Positions 26,944-36,728 of a stretch of DNA of 64,000 bases are shown piece by piece. The DNA is from Solirubrobacter pauli (GTDB taxonomy: Bacteria; Actinomycetota; Thermoleophilia; Solirubrobacterales; Solirubrobacteraceae): the NCBI RefSeq assembly GCF_003633755.1, contig NZ_RBIL01000002.1, forward strand, positions 496,001 to 560,000. The letters are read 5' to 3'. Under the pieces are notes generated by a model. The model did no database searches. It was given only the letters and a program-made list of their open reading frames with translations, and was not told where the DNA came from. The position numbers were made by a program, and so were the translations under genes. Every line of letters begins with the position of its first letter. Position 1 is the stretch's first letter.

Positions 26944-27384
26944 CTAGGGGGCCACGCGCGCGCCCGCCGCCTCGAGCCGCTCCCGCAGCGCGGCCGCCGC
27001 GTCGGGCTTGAGCCCTGACGCGACGACGCCCGGCGCCGTCTCGACGAGGTGCTTCGCCTCGCGCAGCGTGAGGCCGGTGCCCGCCGCGATCGCCTTCGTC
27101 ACGCGCAGCCGGTCCGCGCCGGGATCGAGCAGGGTGACCGACGCGTCGCCGGTCGGCGTCGAGATCGGCACCACCGGGCCCGGCGGCGGCTCACGGTCCT
27201 CGACGACGGCGCCGACGCGCTCGAGCTCCTCGCGCAGCACCGGGGCGAGGGCAGGGTGGAGGCCGAGCGCGGCCGGGAGCGCCTCGACGAGCTCCGCGGC
27301 CCGCCGCGGGCCGACGTCCATCACCATGGCGATCGCGGCGACGGCCTCATCCGGCCGTGGCCCGAGGTCCACCAGTGTCAGCAC
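26944..27384 (-). CDS. Second L7/L12 C-terminal-domain protein (paralogue)
   Basis: A 146-residue protein starting at a GTG (27384-27382); a longer reading would overlap rpsT and its terminator, so I reject it. It has a diverged first domain (about residues 3-65, ELVEALPAALGLHPALAPVL) and a clear second one (about 85-146, LRVTKAIAAGTGLTLREAKH, LVETAP). The final segment (KPDAAAALRERLEAAGARV) is almost the same as the end of the downstream paralogue (SPDAAAALRRELEAAGARV), indicating duplication. It is followed after nine bases by that gene, so the two form an operon. Confidence 0.8.
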   Translation of the reverse strand: MLTLVDLGPRPDEAVAAIAMVMDVGPRRAAELVEALPAALGLHPALAPVLREELERVGAVVEDREPPPGPVVPISTPTGDASVTLLDPGADRLRVTKAIAAGTGLTLREAKHLVETAPGVVASGLKPDAAAALRERLEAAGARVAP

Positions 27385-27411
27385 GGCCGCGATTCTAGGT
27401 CCCTTAAACGC

Positions 27412-27437
27412 AAAAGGCGCCGGATGAACCGGCGCCT
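27412..27437 (-). terminator. rpsT intrinsic terminator
   Basis: On the minus strand, AGGCGCCGG pairs with CCGGCGCCT around a five-base loop (27415-27437) and is followed by TTTT: a classical intrinsic terminator 27 bases after the rpsT stop. It separates rpsT from the L7/L12-like pair unless read through. Confidence 0.85.
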
Positions 27438-27463
27438 CAGCAGCGAGTGATCGCTCGAAGGGG

Positions 27464-27733
27464 TTACTCGGCGGGCGTGCCGCGACGCAGCCGCTCAGCC
27501 CGCGCCTTCTTGCGCGCGCCGGTGTTGGCGTGCAGCGCACCGCGCTTGACGGCCTTGTCGATCAGCGAGATGAGCTTGCGGTGCTCGGTGCCCACCGTCT
27601 CGTCGTTGCCGTCGGTCACGGCGGTCTCGAGGCGCCGGAAGTACGTCTTGATCTGCGACGTATATTGGCGGTTCTCGACGCGCTCGCGCTCGGAGCGGTT
27701 GTTCCGCTTGATCTGTGACTTGATGTTGGCCAT
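27464..27733 (-). CDS. rpsT: 30S ribosomal protein S20
   Basis: Binds 16S rRNA early in small-subunit assembly. The 89-residue basic protein begins MANIKSQIKRNNRSERER and has the typical S20 core (KTYFRRLETAV, LISLIDKAVKRGALHANTGA, RKKARAERL). It is transcribed away from murJ across a 52-base gap that holds an overlapping pair of -10 elements, and it ends at a strong terminator. Confidence 0.97.
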   Translation of the reverse strand: MANIKSQIKRNNRSERERVENRQYTSQIKTYFRRLETAVTDGNDETVGTEHRKLISLIDKAVKRGALHANTGARKKARAERLRRGTPAE

Positions 27734-27768
27734 GGTGAAAAGGCCGCGGATGGTCCGCAGCGGCGGCG

Positions 27769-27775
27769 TACTATA
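27769..27775. promoter_or_regulatory. Overlapping divergent -10 elements of rpsT and murJ
   Basis: The seven bases TACTATA read TACTAT on the plus strand (27769-27774, for murJ) and TATAGT on the minus strand (27775-27770, for rpsT). Both fit TAnnnT. Plus-strand transcription would start about five bases before the murJ TTG; the rpsT leader would be about 30 bases. Confidence 0.6.
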
Positions 27776-27785
27776 GCGCGCCGGT

Positions 27786-29381
27786 TTGGCTTCTCAGCCC
27801 ACCTCACCTGCTCGCCGGACGGCGATCAACACGCTGATCTTCTCGGTCGCGACCGGTCTCTCCCGGGTCGCGGGCCTGATCCGCGAAGTCGTCGCGGCAG
27901 CGTACTTCGGGACCGGCGGCGCCGCTTCGGCCTTCACGCTCGCGTTCCAGATCCCGAACCTGATCCGCGCGCTCGTCGCCGACGCGGCGCTCTCGAGCGC
28001 GTTCGTGCCGGTCTTCTCCGAGCTGCTCGAGCAGAAGAAGCGCAAGGAGGCGATCGAGCTCGCGGGCGCGCTCGCCGGGCTGATGCTCGTGGCGTTGACG
28101 GTCATCTCGCTGATCTTCATCCTGATCGCGCCCTGGCTGATCCCGCTGTTCACGGGGGACGAGTTCACGCCGGCGTTGGACACGCTGGCGATCGGGCTGA
28201 GCCAGGTGCTGTTCCCGATCGTGGTGCTGCTCGGGCTGACGGGGCTCGTCACCGGCATCCTCAACGTCCACGACCACTTCACGATCCCCGCGATCGCGCC
28301 GCTGGTCTGGAACCTCGTGATCATCGTCGGGATGGTCGGGCTGGCGCCGCTGTTCGAGGGCGACAACCGGCTCTACGCCTACGCGGTCGGCGTCGTCGCG
28401 GGCACGCTCGTGCAGCTGCTGATGATGCTGCCGACGCTGCGGCGGATGGGCTTCCCGATCGGCCACATCCGGCTGCCGCGGCGCGGCGACGAGCGCGTCA
28501 AGCGCGTGCTGCTGCTGATGCTGCCGGTCTCGATCGGACTCGGCCTGATCAACATCAACCTGCTGCTGAACACCGTCATCGGCTCCAGCGTCTCCGACCA
28601 GGTGCCGCGCGCGATCGACGCCGCGTTCCGCATCTACATGCTCCCCCAGGGGATGTTCTCCGTCGCGGTCGCGACCGTGCTGTTCCCGCAGCTCGCCCGG
28701 CTGGCCGCGCGCAACGACTACGCGGGGCTGCGGGCGACGGTCGGCACCGGCCTGCGCCAGATCGGCCTGCTGCTGATCCCCGCCGGCGCGGCGATGGCGG
28801 TGCTGGCCGAGCCGATCGTCCAGCTCGTCTTCCAGCGCGGCGAGTGGGACGCGGAGTCCACGCGCCTCACCGCGGACGCGCTGTTCTGGTTCGCCTTCAG
28901 CCTCCCGTTCAGCGGCTTCGTGCTGATGCTCACCCGCGGGTTCTTCTCCATCCAGCAGCCGACGACGCCGACCAAGCTCGCGGTCGGCTCGCTCGTGATC
29001 AACGCGGTCGGCTCCTACCTGCTGGCCAAGCCGTTCGGGATCGCCGGCATCGTGCTCGGCACGATCGCCTCCAACGTGGCGCTCGTGCTCGCCGAGGCGG
29101 TGCTGCTGCGGCGGGCGCTCGGCGGGTTCCAGACGCGCGAGACGCTGACGGCGATGGCGAAGATGGTGCTCGCGGGCGGCGTGCTGGCGGGGGTCGCCTA
29201 CGCCGTCTGGGCCGGGCTCGACGCCCTCCTCGGCCAGTCGCTGATCGCCCAGGCGATCGCCGTCTTCACGGCGCTGGGAGCCGGCTCGGTGGCCTACGCG
29301 GCCGTCGTCCTGGCCCTTCGGATCCCGGAGGCGCGGCAGATCCTCGACCTCTTCGCGAGACGATTGCGCAGGCGCTCGTAA
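27786..29381 (+). CDS. murJ: Lipid II flippase MurJ (MviN family)
   Basis: Moves lipid II across the membrane for peptidoglycan synthesis. The 531 residues have the family N-terminus ([50 protein letters not shown]) and about 14 membrane segments. It starts at a TTG at 27786; no better start is available before the conserved region. The stop codon TAA forms part of a -10-like sequence for lepA. Confidence 0.95.
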   Translation: MASQPTSPARRTAINTLIFSVATGLSRVAGLIREVVAAAYFGTGGAASAFTLAFQIPNLIRALVADAALSSAFVPVFSELLEQKKRKEAIELAGALAGLMLVALTVISLIFILIAPWLIPLFTGDEFTPALDTLAIGLSQVLFPIVVLLGLTGLVTGILNVHDHFTIPAIAPLVWNLVIIVGMVGLAPLFEGDNRLYAYAVGVVAGTLVQLLMMLPTLRRMGFPIGHIRLPRRGDERVKRVLLLMLPVSIGLGLININLLLNTVIGSSVSDQVPRAIDAAFRIYMLPQGMFSVAVATVLFPQLARLAARNDYAGLRATVGTGLRQIGLLLIPAGAAMAVLAEPIVQLVFQRGEWDAESTRLTADALFWFAFSLPFSGFVLMLTRGFFSIQQPTTPTKLAVGSLVINAVGSYLLAKPFGIAGIVLGTIASNVALVLAEAVLLRRALGGFQTRETLTAMAKMVLAGGVLAGVAYAVWAGLDALLGQSLIAQAIAVFTALGAGSVAYAAVVLALRIPEARQILDLFARRLRRRS

Positions 29382-29384
29382 TCT
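29379..29384 (+). promoter_or_regulatory. murJ stop codon forms a -10-like hexamer for lepA
   Basis: TAATCT begins with the murJ TAA and ends 11 bases before the lepA TTG; only a weak AAGAGA lies between. Confidence 0.4.
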
Positions 29385-29394
29385 AAGAGACGAA

Positions 29395-31199
<1,805 letters not shown>

Positions 31200-31203
<4 letters not shown>

Positions 31204-31604
31204 GCCACTCGGACACGTACCTGGTCGGGCGCGAGAAGATCCGCGAGTACGCGGCGTCGATCGGCGAGCAGTCGCCGATCTGCAACGACGTCGCCGCGGC
31301 GCGTGAGGCCGGCTACGAGGACGTCGTCGCTCCGCCGATGTTCGCCGCCGTCTACAAGTGGCGCGCGATGGGCCCGGCCGTGCTGGACCCGGAGATCGGC
31401 ATCGACTTCTCCCGTCTCGTCCACGGCGCGCAGGACTTCACTTGGCACCTGCCCGTGGTCGCCGGCGACGAGATCACCACCGAGGCGTCGTTCGTCGACA
31501 AGGCCAAGCGCGCCGACATCACCGTGTACACATTCAGCTCGCGCTCGACCAACCAGCGCGGCGAGCTCGTCTGCGAGGGGACATGGACGAACTTCGTGAG
31601 GTGA
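31200..31604 (+). CDS. MaoC-type dehydratase, HadA-like N-terminal subunit
   Basis: A 134-residue hot-dog-fold protein resembling the HadA/HadC subunit of mycobacterial (3R)-hydroxyacyl-ACP dehydratase (N-terminal MaoC half: [51 protein letters not shown]). This half normally lacks the catalytic His/Asp pair and works as a heterodimer with a HadB-type partner, which is the next gene. It starts at GTG 31200, overlapping the lepA stop. The acyl substrate is unknown; a role in fatty acid elongation is inferred. Confidence 0.85.
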
Positions 31605-31966
31605 CGGTCACGCCCGGCCGGTACACGACGTACCACTACGCCGGCGCGTCGGGGGACTTCAACCCGATCCACCTGGACGACGAGTTCGCCCGGTCGGTCG
31701 AGCTGCCGTCGAAGATCCTCCATGGCCTGTGGACGATGGCGCAGGTCGCGCGCGCCCAGACCGACGTGGTCGGCGACCCGCTCGCGCTCAAGTCGCTGAG
31801 CGTCCAGTTCCGCGGCATGGGCGTGCCCGAGCAGGACATCGTCATAACCTCGAAGCTCAAGTCGCAGGAGAACGGCGAGGCCGTCTTCGACTGCGAGGCG
31901 GTCCAGGACGGCAACAAGCTCGTCCGGCGCGGCAAGGCCGTCGTGCGCGTCACCGGCAGTTCTTAG
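31583..31966 (+). CDS. MaoC-type dehydratase, HadB-like catalytic subunit
   Basis: A 127-residue hot-dog protein with the hydratase-2 catalytic motif (YAGASGDFNPIHLDD, catalytic Asp and His) and ILHGLWTMAQVAR. It probably dehydrates 3-hydroxyacyl thioesters together with the preceding subunit. Two starts are possible: ATG 31583 (GAGGGG close upstream, 22-base overlap with the previous gene) or GTG 31601 (GTGA overlap). I list the longer one. The TAG stop is the start of the candidate -10 of hrcA. Confidence 0.85.
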   Translation: MDELREVTVTPGRYTTYHYAGASGDFNPIHLDDEFARSVELPSKILHGLWTMAQVARAQTDVVGDPLALKSLSVQFRGMGVPEQDIVITSKLKSQENGEAVFDCEAVQDGNKLVRRGKAVVRVTGSS

Positions 31967-31969
31967 AAT
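31964..31969 (+). promoter_or_regulatory. HadB-like stop codon forms the -10 of hrcA
   Basis: TAGAAT, which differs from TATAAT at one position, begins with the TAG stop of the dehydratase gene and ends nine bases before the hrcA GTG. There is no ribosome site, so hrcA could be leaderless. No CIRCE repeat is visible nearby. Confidence 0.5.
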
Positions 31970-31977
31970 CAGAGTCT

Positions 31978-32982
31978 GTGCTTACGCCCCGTCAGGACCT
32001 CCTGCTGAGCAAGGTGGTCGACGGGTTCGCGCGGACCGGGCAGCCGGTGGGCTCCAAGACGCTGGCGGCTGACCCCGAAGTCACTGCGGGACCGTCGACG
32101 ATCCGCAACGAGCTCGCCGTGCTCGAAGAGCGCGGGCTGCTCGCGCATCCGCACACGTCCGCGGGGCGCGTGCCGACCGACGCGGGCTACCGCTACTACG
32201 TGGACCGGCTGATGCCCGAGGCCCCGCGCGAGCAGCTCGGGCTGTCGCTGGTGCGGCGCGAGGTCGACGACGCCATGCGCGAGACGACCGAGACGCTCTC
32301 GCAGGTGACGAACCTGCTGGCGCTGGTCACCGCGCCGCCGATCGCCACGACGACGATCCGCCACATCGAGGTCCTGCTGCTCCAGCCGCAGGTGCTGATG
32401 GTGGTCGTGATCACGTCCACGGGCGGGGTGTCGAAGAAGGTCTTCACGTTCGACCGGCCGGTGGACGCGGGGCTCGCGGACTGGGCGGGCTCGTACCTGA
32501 ACGAGCGGCTCGTCGGCATGGGCCTGGGCGCGCGGATGCTCGGCTCGCGCCTGAACGACGTGTCGCTGCCGGCGACGGAGCGCGCGTTCGTGACCGAGCT
32601 CGCGCCGGCCTTCCTCGAGCTGGTCGAGACCGCCGACGACACGCTGTACGTCGACGGCGCGCACCGGCTGCTGAGCGAGTACCGCTTCCAGGACGTCTCC
32701 CAGCTCAACGCGCTGATGGAGATGCTCGAGCGGCGCGTCTCGATGCTCGGCGTCCTGTCGACCGCGCTGGGCTCCCGCGGCACGTACGTGCGGATCGGGA
32801 TCGAGAACCCCCAGCCGGCCCTGCAGTCGCTCTCGCTGGTGGCCGCCAACTACGGCCTGCCGCAGCGCAATCTTGGAACGGTGTCGGTGATCGGGCCGAC
32901 CCGGATGGACTATTCCCGCGCGATCCGCACGGTGCGCGAGGCCGCGCACGAGCTGTCGCGCTTTGTCGAGGAGCTCTACTAG
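31978..32982 (+). CDS. hrcA: Heat-inducible transcription repressor HrcA
   Basis: Represses chaperone genes by binding CIRCE. The 334 residues contain the N-terminal winged helix (PRQDLLLSKVVDGFARTGQP, GPSTIRNELAVLEERGLLAH, HTSAGRVPTDAGYRYYVD) and the GAF-like and insertion domains (ERRVSMLGVLS, YVRIGIENP). It starts at GTG 31978. dnaJ follows three bases after the stop, the usual actinobacterial hrcA-dnaJ pair. Confidence 0.96.
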   Translation: MLTPRQDLLLSKVVDGFARTGQPVGSKTLAADPEVTAGPSTIRNELAVLEERGLLAHPHTSAGRVPTDAGYRYYVDRLMPEAPREQLGLSLVRREVDDAMRETTETLSQVTNLLALVTAPPIATTTIRHIEVLLLQPQVLMVVVITSTGGVSKKVFTFDRPVDAGLADWAGSYLNERLVGMGLGARMLGSRLNDVSLPATERAFVTELAPAFLELVETADDTLYVDGAHRLLSEYRFQDVSQLNALMEMLERRVSMLGVLSTALGSRGTYVRIGIENPQPALQSLSLVAANYGLPQRNLGTVSVIGPTRMDYSRAIRTVREAAHELSRFVEELY

Positions 32983-32985
32983 CCA

Positions 32986-34116
32986 GTGCCACGCGATTAC
33001 TACGAAGTCCTCGGCGTCGATCGGGAGGCCGACGAGGCCACGATCAAGAAGTCGTTCCGGCGGCTCGCGCGCGAGCTGCACCCGGACGTCAACGCGCACG
33101 ACCCGCAGGCCGAGGAGAAGTTCAAGGAGGCGGCCGAGGCGTACGAGGTGCTGAGCGACGCCGACCGGCGCCGCACCTACGACGCGTACGGGCACGAGGG
33201 TCTCAAGGGCGCCGGCGGGGCGCCGAACTTCCAGGACTTCGGGTCGATCAGCGACCTGTTCAGCGCGTTCTTCGGGCAGGGCGGGTTCGACCAGGCCTTC
33301 GGCGGCACGCGCATGCGCGGCGGGGCCGTCCAGGGCGGCGACGTCGCGATCGCGGTGCAGATCACGCTCCAGGACGCCGCGCGCGGCTCGGAGATCGAGG
33401 TCGCCTACGACGCGACCGCGCTGTGCGAGACCTGCCACGGCAACGGCGCCGAGCCGGGCACGCCGATCGTCACCTGCGACAAGTGCCGCGGCGCGGGCCA
33501 GATCCAGGCCGTGCAGCGCACCCGGTTCGGCCAGATGGTGCGGACGGCGCTGTGCGACAAGTGCAGCGGCGACGGCCGGATCGCCGAGCAGCCGTGCCAC
33601 ACCTGCGACGGCCGCGGGATGGTCGCGGTCGAGCGGCGCGTGAAGGTCGACATCCCGGCGGGCATCGCCGACGGGCAGCGGCTGCGGATCACCAGTCGCG
33701 GCCACGCGGGCGAGCGCGGCGGGCCGGCGGGCGACCTGTACGTGGTCGTGCGCGTCAAGGAGGACGAGCGCTTCCTGCGCGACCGCGAGGACCTGATCAC
33801 CGTGGTCGACGTGCCCGCGCCGCTGGCGGCGCTCGGGACGACGATCCAGGTGCCGACGCTGGACGGCGACGTGCCGCTGGACGTGCCCGCGGGCACGCAG
33901 CCGGGGGAGACGATCCTCATGAACGGCCGCGGCATGCCGCCGATCGGGCGCGGGCGCACCGGCGACCTGAAAGTGGTCGTCAACGTCGTGATCCCGCGGC
34001 GCCTGTCGAAGAAGCAGAAGGACCTCCTCGAGCAGCTCGCCGACTCGCTGACCGAGGAGAACCTGCGCGAGAGCGAAGGCATGATCGCCAAGCTCAAACG
34101 AGCTCTGGCCGGGTGA
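32986..34116 (+). CDS. dnaJ: Chaperone DnaJ
   Basis: Co-chaperone of DnaK. The 376-residue type I DnaJ has the J domain with HPD (RELHPDVNAHDP), a Gly/Phe region (FSAFFGQGGFDQAFGG), four zinc-binding CxxCxGxG-type repeats (CETCHGNG, CDKCRGAG, CDKCSGDG, CHTCDGRG) and the C-terminal substrate domain. It begins with GTG and overlaps the next gene by GTGA. dnaK and grpE are not in the window, so this may be one of two dnaJ copies. Confidence 0.96.
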   Translation: MPRDYYEVLGVDREADEATIKKSFRRLARELHPDVNAHDPQAEEKFKEAAEAYEVLSDADRRRTYDAYGHEGLKGAGGAPNFQDFGSISDLFSAFFGQGGFDQAFGGTRMRGGAVQGGDVAIAVQITLQDAARGSEIEVAYDATALCETCHGNGAEPGTPIVTCDKCRGAGQIQAVQRTRFGQMVRTALCDKCSGDGRIAEQPCHTCDGRGMVAVERRVKVDIPAGIADGQRLRITSRGHAGERGGPAGDLYVVVRVKEDERFLRDREDLITVVDVPAPLAALGTTIQVPTLDGDVPLDVPAGTQPGETILMNGRGMPPIGRGRTGDLKVVVNVVIPRRLSKKQKDLLEQLADSLTEENLRESEGMIAKLKRALAG

Positions 34117-34862
34117 TCCGGCTCGGCATCCGCGTTCGTGCCGCGGACGCGGAAGTCGCGTACGCGCGGCTGGAACCGCTGCTCGCCGGTGGGTTCGAGG
34201 AGATCGAGGACGGCGAGCACGTCGAGCTCGTCGTCTACGGCGACGCGTTCGGAGACATCGTCTTCCCGGAGCTCGTCTCGCAGTCGCGCACGCCCGTCGC
34301 GGACGGCTGGGAGACGGCGTGGCACAAGCACCTGGAGCCGGTGACCGTGGGGAAGCTGACGGTCCGGCCGCCGTGGCTGCCCGGTCCCGGGCTCGTCGTC
34401 GACCCCGGTGACACGTTCGGGCTCGCGTCGCACCCGACCACGAAGCTCTGCCTGCAGCTGCTGCAGGAGCTCCCGCCGACCCCGCTGGCCGACTGGGGCT
34501 GCGGCAGCGGCGTGCTGTCGGTGGCCGCGGCGCACCTCGGGTTCGCCCCGGTCACGGCGATCGAGCTCGACCCGGGCGCGGTGGCGACCGCCCGCAAGAA
34601 CGGCGTCGACGCGCACGTCGCCGACGTCACCGAGGCGCCGCCGTGGGCACGCACCGTCGTGGCGAACGTCACCGCCGCGCTGCTGGGCAAGATGACCGGC
34701 ATCCCCGGGCCGCCGGAGACGCCCGTGACGCTGATCGTGTCCGGTGTGATCGTCGACCACGCCGACGTGCCGCGGACGATCTTCGAGCCGCTCGGCTTCA
34801 CCGAGGCCGACCGGCGCGAACGCGACGGCTGGGTGGCCGTCCGGTTGGAGACGAACGCATGA
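34113..34862 (+). CDS. PrmA-like methyltransferase (first of a tandem pair)
   Basis: A 249-residue SAM-dependent methyltransferase related to ribosomal protein L11 methyltransferase. It shares the MIRL start, the (D/E)PGxxFGxxSHxTT segment (here DPGDTFGLASHPTTKL) and the SAM-binding WGCGSGVLSVAAA with the following gene, but it is shorter and diverged. It may methylate a different target, or it may be the less constrained duplicate; which of the two is true PrmA is judged only by similarity. GTGA overlap with dnaJ and ATGA overlap with the next gene show tight coupling. Confidence 0.85.
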   Translation: MIRLGIRVRAADAEVAYARLEPLLAGGFEEIEDGEHVELVVYGDAFGDIVFPELVSQSRTPVADGWETAWHKHLEPVTVGKLTVRPPWLPGPGLVVDPGDTFGLASHPTTKLCLQLLQELPPTPLADWGCGSGVLSVAAAHLGFAPVTAIELDPGAVATARKNGVDAHVADVTEAPPWARTVVANVTAALLGKMTGIPGPPETPVTLIVSGVIVDHADVPRTIFEPLGFTEADRRERDGWVAVRLETNA

Positions 34863-35653
34863 TCCGCCTGTCCGTGAAAGTCCCTCGTGAGCACGCTGAG
34901 GTCGCGCTGCTCGACCTGATGGCCTTCGCCCCGGGTGGGCTCGAGGAGGTCGACCTGGGGGACGCCGTCGAGTACGTGCTCTACGGCGCCGAGGGCGAGC
35001 TGCCGGCGCTGGGCGACGTCCGCGCGGCGGTGGGCGACGCGCTCGTCGAGGTCTCCACGAGCGAGGTCGACGAGGTCGACTGGCACTCGTTCCACCATCC
35101 CCTCGACGTAGGGCCGCTGCGAGTCCGGCCGCCCTGGCACGAGCCGCGCGACGGCGCGCTGGACGTCGTGATCGAGCCCGGCATGGGCTTCGGCACCGGC
35201 TCGCACGCCACCACGCGGCTCACGCTGGAGCTGCTCACCGCGCTCACGCCCGAGGGCGCGCTCGCGGACTGGGGCTGCGGCAGCGGGATCCTGGCGATCG
35301 CGGCCGCCAAGCTCGGCTGGGAGCCCGTGCTGGCGTGCGACATCGAGCCCGAGTCGGTCGACGAGGCACGCGCGGCCGCGGCGCACAACGGCGTCGCGCT
35401 CGAGGTCACGCGCTGCGATGTGCGCCAGGGCGGCCCGCCCGCCCCGACCGTCCTCGCCAACCTCGTCCGCCCGCTCCTGCTCCAGGTCGCGGCCAACCTC
35501 ACCGAGGTCCCCGAGCGCCTGATCATCTCCGGCGTGGAGACGCACGAGATCGACGAGGTCCTGCTCGCCTTCACGCGGATCTCGCTCGTCGAGCGCGCCC
35601 GCCGCGAGGGCAACGGCTGGGCCGCGATCGAGCTGATCCGCGCCCCGTACTGA
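34859..35653 (+). CDS. prmA: Ribosomal protein L11 methyltransferase (PrmA family)
   Basis: Predicted to methylate ribosomal protein L11. The 264 residues show the PrmA pattern: the N-terminal substrate-recognition part (MIRLSVKVPREHAEVALLDL), PGMGFGTGSHATTRLTLELL, the SAM motif ADWGCGSGILAIAAAKLG and the NLVRPLLL active-site loop where PrmA normally has NILA-type residues. dnaJ-prmA is a common neighbourhood. The stop codon lies within a perfect 31-base palindrome. Confidence 0.88.
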   Translation: MIRLSVKVPREHAEVALLDLMAFAPGGLEEVDLGDAVEYVLYGAEGELPALGDVRAAVGDALVEVSTSEVDEVDWHSFHHPLDVGPLRVRPPWHEPRDGALDVVIEPGMGFGTGSHATTRLTLELLTALTPEGALADWGCGSGILAIAAAKLGWEPVLACDIEPESVDEARAAAAHNGVALEVTRCDVRQGGPPAPTVLANLVRPLLLQVAANLTEVPERLIISGVETHEIDEVLLAFTRISLVERARREGNGWAAIELIRAPY

Positions 35654-35682
35654 AGATAAAGGTGCCTGGCACCTTTATCTTC
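35652..35682. repeat. Perfect 31-base palindromic element at the prmA stop
   Basis: GAAGATAAAGGTGCC, a central T, then its exact complement GGCACCTTTATCTTC. It begins on the second base of the prmA TGA and ends seven bases before ilvA. It is clearly AT-richer than its surroundings. It could be a terminator, but no T-run follows the stem, or a dispersed palindromic repeat. Confidence 0.8.
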
Positions 35683-35689
35683 TCTCGGC

Positions 35690-36646
35690 GTGATCACGCT
35701 CGACGATGTGCAGGCTGCGGCGCGGCGGCTCGAGGGCGTCGCGCACCGCACTCCCGTTCTCAGTGGCCGCAGCCTCGACGAGGCCACCGGCGCGGGCCGC
35801 GTGCTGCTGAAGGCCGAGAACCTGCAGCGCGTCGGCGCGTTCAAGTTCCGGGGCGCCTACAACGCGGTCGCGTCGCTGCCCGCGGAGGAGCGCCGCCGCG
35901 GCGTGGCGACCGTGTCCAGCGGCAACCACGCGCAGGCGCTCGCGCTCGCGGCGCGGCTGCACGAGGTGCCCGCGGTGATCCTGATGCCCGAGGACGCGCC
36001 CGCGGGCAAGCTCGCGGCGACCAAGGGCTACGGCGCCGAGATCGTCCCGTTCGACCGTTACGAGCAGGACCGCGAGGATCTGCTGGCGGCGCTCGTCGAA
36101 GCGCGCGGGCTGACGCCGGTCCACCCGTACGACAACCCGTTCGTGATGGCCGGCCAGGGCACGGCCGCGCTGGAGCTGATCGAGGACGCCGGCCCGCTCG
36201 ACGTCCTGCTCGTCTGCGTCGGCGGCGGCGGCCTGATCGCGGGCTGCTCGACGGCCGCGCGCGGCCTCTCGCCCGACACGCGCGTGATCGGCGTCGAGCC
36301 CGAGGAGGGCGACGACTTCGTCCGCTCGCTCGCGGCCGGCGAGCGCGTCCGGGTCCCCGTCCCGCGCACGATCGCCGACGGCCAGCAGACGCCGATCCCC
36401 GGCGAGCTCACGTTCCCGGTCGTCCAGGAGCGCGTCGACGAGGTGATCACGGTCTCCGACGCGGAGATCGTCACCGCGATGCGGCTGCTGTTCGAGCGGG
36501 CCAAGACGGTCGCCGAGCCGAGCGGCGCCTGCGCGTTCGCCGCGCTGCTGGCCGGCAAGGTCGACGCGGCCGGGCTGCGCGTGGGCGTGACGATCTCCGG
36601 CGGGAACATCACCGCGGCGCGGTTCGCCGAGCTCGTCGGCACGTGA
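35690..36646 (+). CDS. Threonine/serine dehydratase family PLP enzyme
   Basis: A 318-residue fold-type II PLP enzyme, probably a threonine or serine dehydratase (serine racemase is also possible). Seen: the PLP Lys in AFKFRGAYNA, SSGNHAQALALAA, the phosphate-binding CVGGGGLIAG and the C-terminal TISGGNI. There is no C-terminal ACT regulatory domain, so it is the short, catabolic type (TdcB-like) and not a feedback-regulated IlvA. It starts with a GTG at 35690, right after the palindromic element. Confidence 0.9.
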   Translation: MITLDDVQAAARRLEGVAHRTPVLSGRSLDEATGAGRVLLKAENLQRVGAFKFRGAYNAVASLPAEERRRGVATVSSGNHAQALALAARLHEVPAVILMPEDAPAGKLAATKGYGAEIVPFDRYEQDREDLLAALVEARGLTPVHPYDNPFVMAGQGTAALELIEDAGPLDVLLVCVGGGGLIAGCSTAARGLSPDTRVIGVEPEEGDDFVRSLAAGERVRVPVPRTIADGQQTPIPGELTFPVVQERVDEVITVSDAEIVTAMRLLFERAKTVAEPSGACAFAALLAGKVDAAGLRVGVTISGGNITAARFAELVGT

Positions 36647-36678
36647 GGGGCGACGCTCGCCTGGCGGCTCGCGTCGCT

Positions 36679-36709
36679 GCGAAGGCTCGCCCGGCGGGCT
36701 CGCCTTCGC
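36679..36709 (+). terminator. Imperfect hairpin after the dehydratase gene
   Basis: GCGAAGGC and GCCTTCGC pair, then a two-base internal loop (TC/TC), then GCCC-GGC-GGGC. It lies in the 82-base gap before the transporter gene; there is no T-run. Confidence 0.4.
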
Positions 36710-36728
36710 GCGTCCCCGGTCCGCGCAC

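Noticed and set aside
27385-27540. Longer N-terminus for the second L7/L12-like protein
   Set aside because: It would translate through the rpsT terminator and into rpsT, and the added residues have no domain character.
31967-32985. CIRCE operator near hrcA-dnaJ
   Set aside because: No TTAGCACTC/GAGTGCTAA-type inverted repeat is seen around either gene, so autoregulation by HrcA at this locus is not supported.
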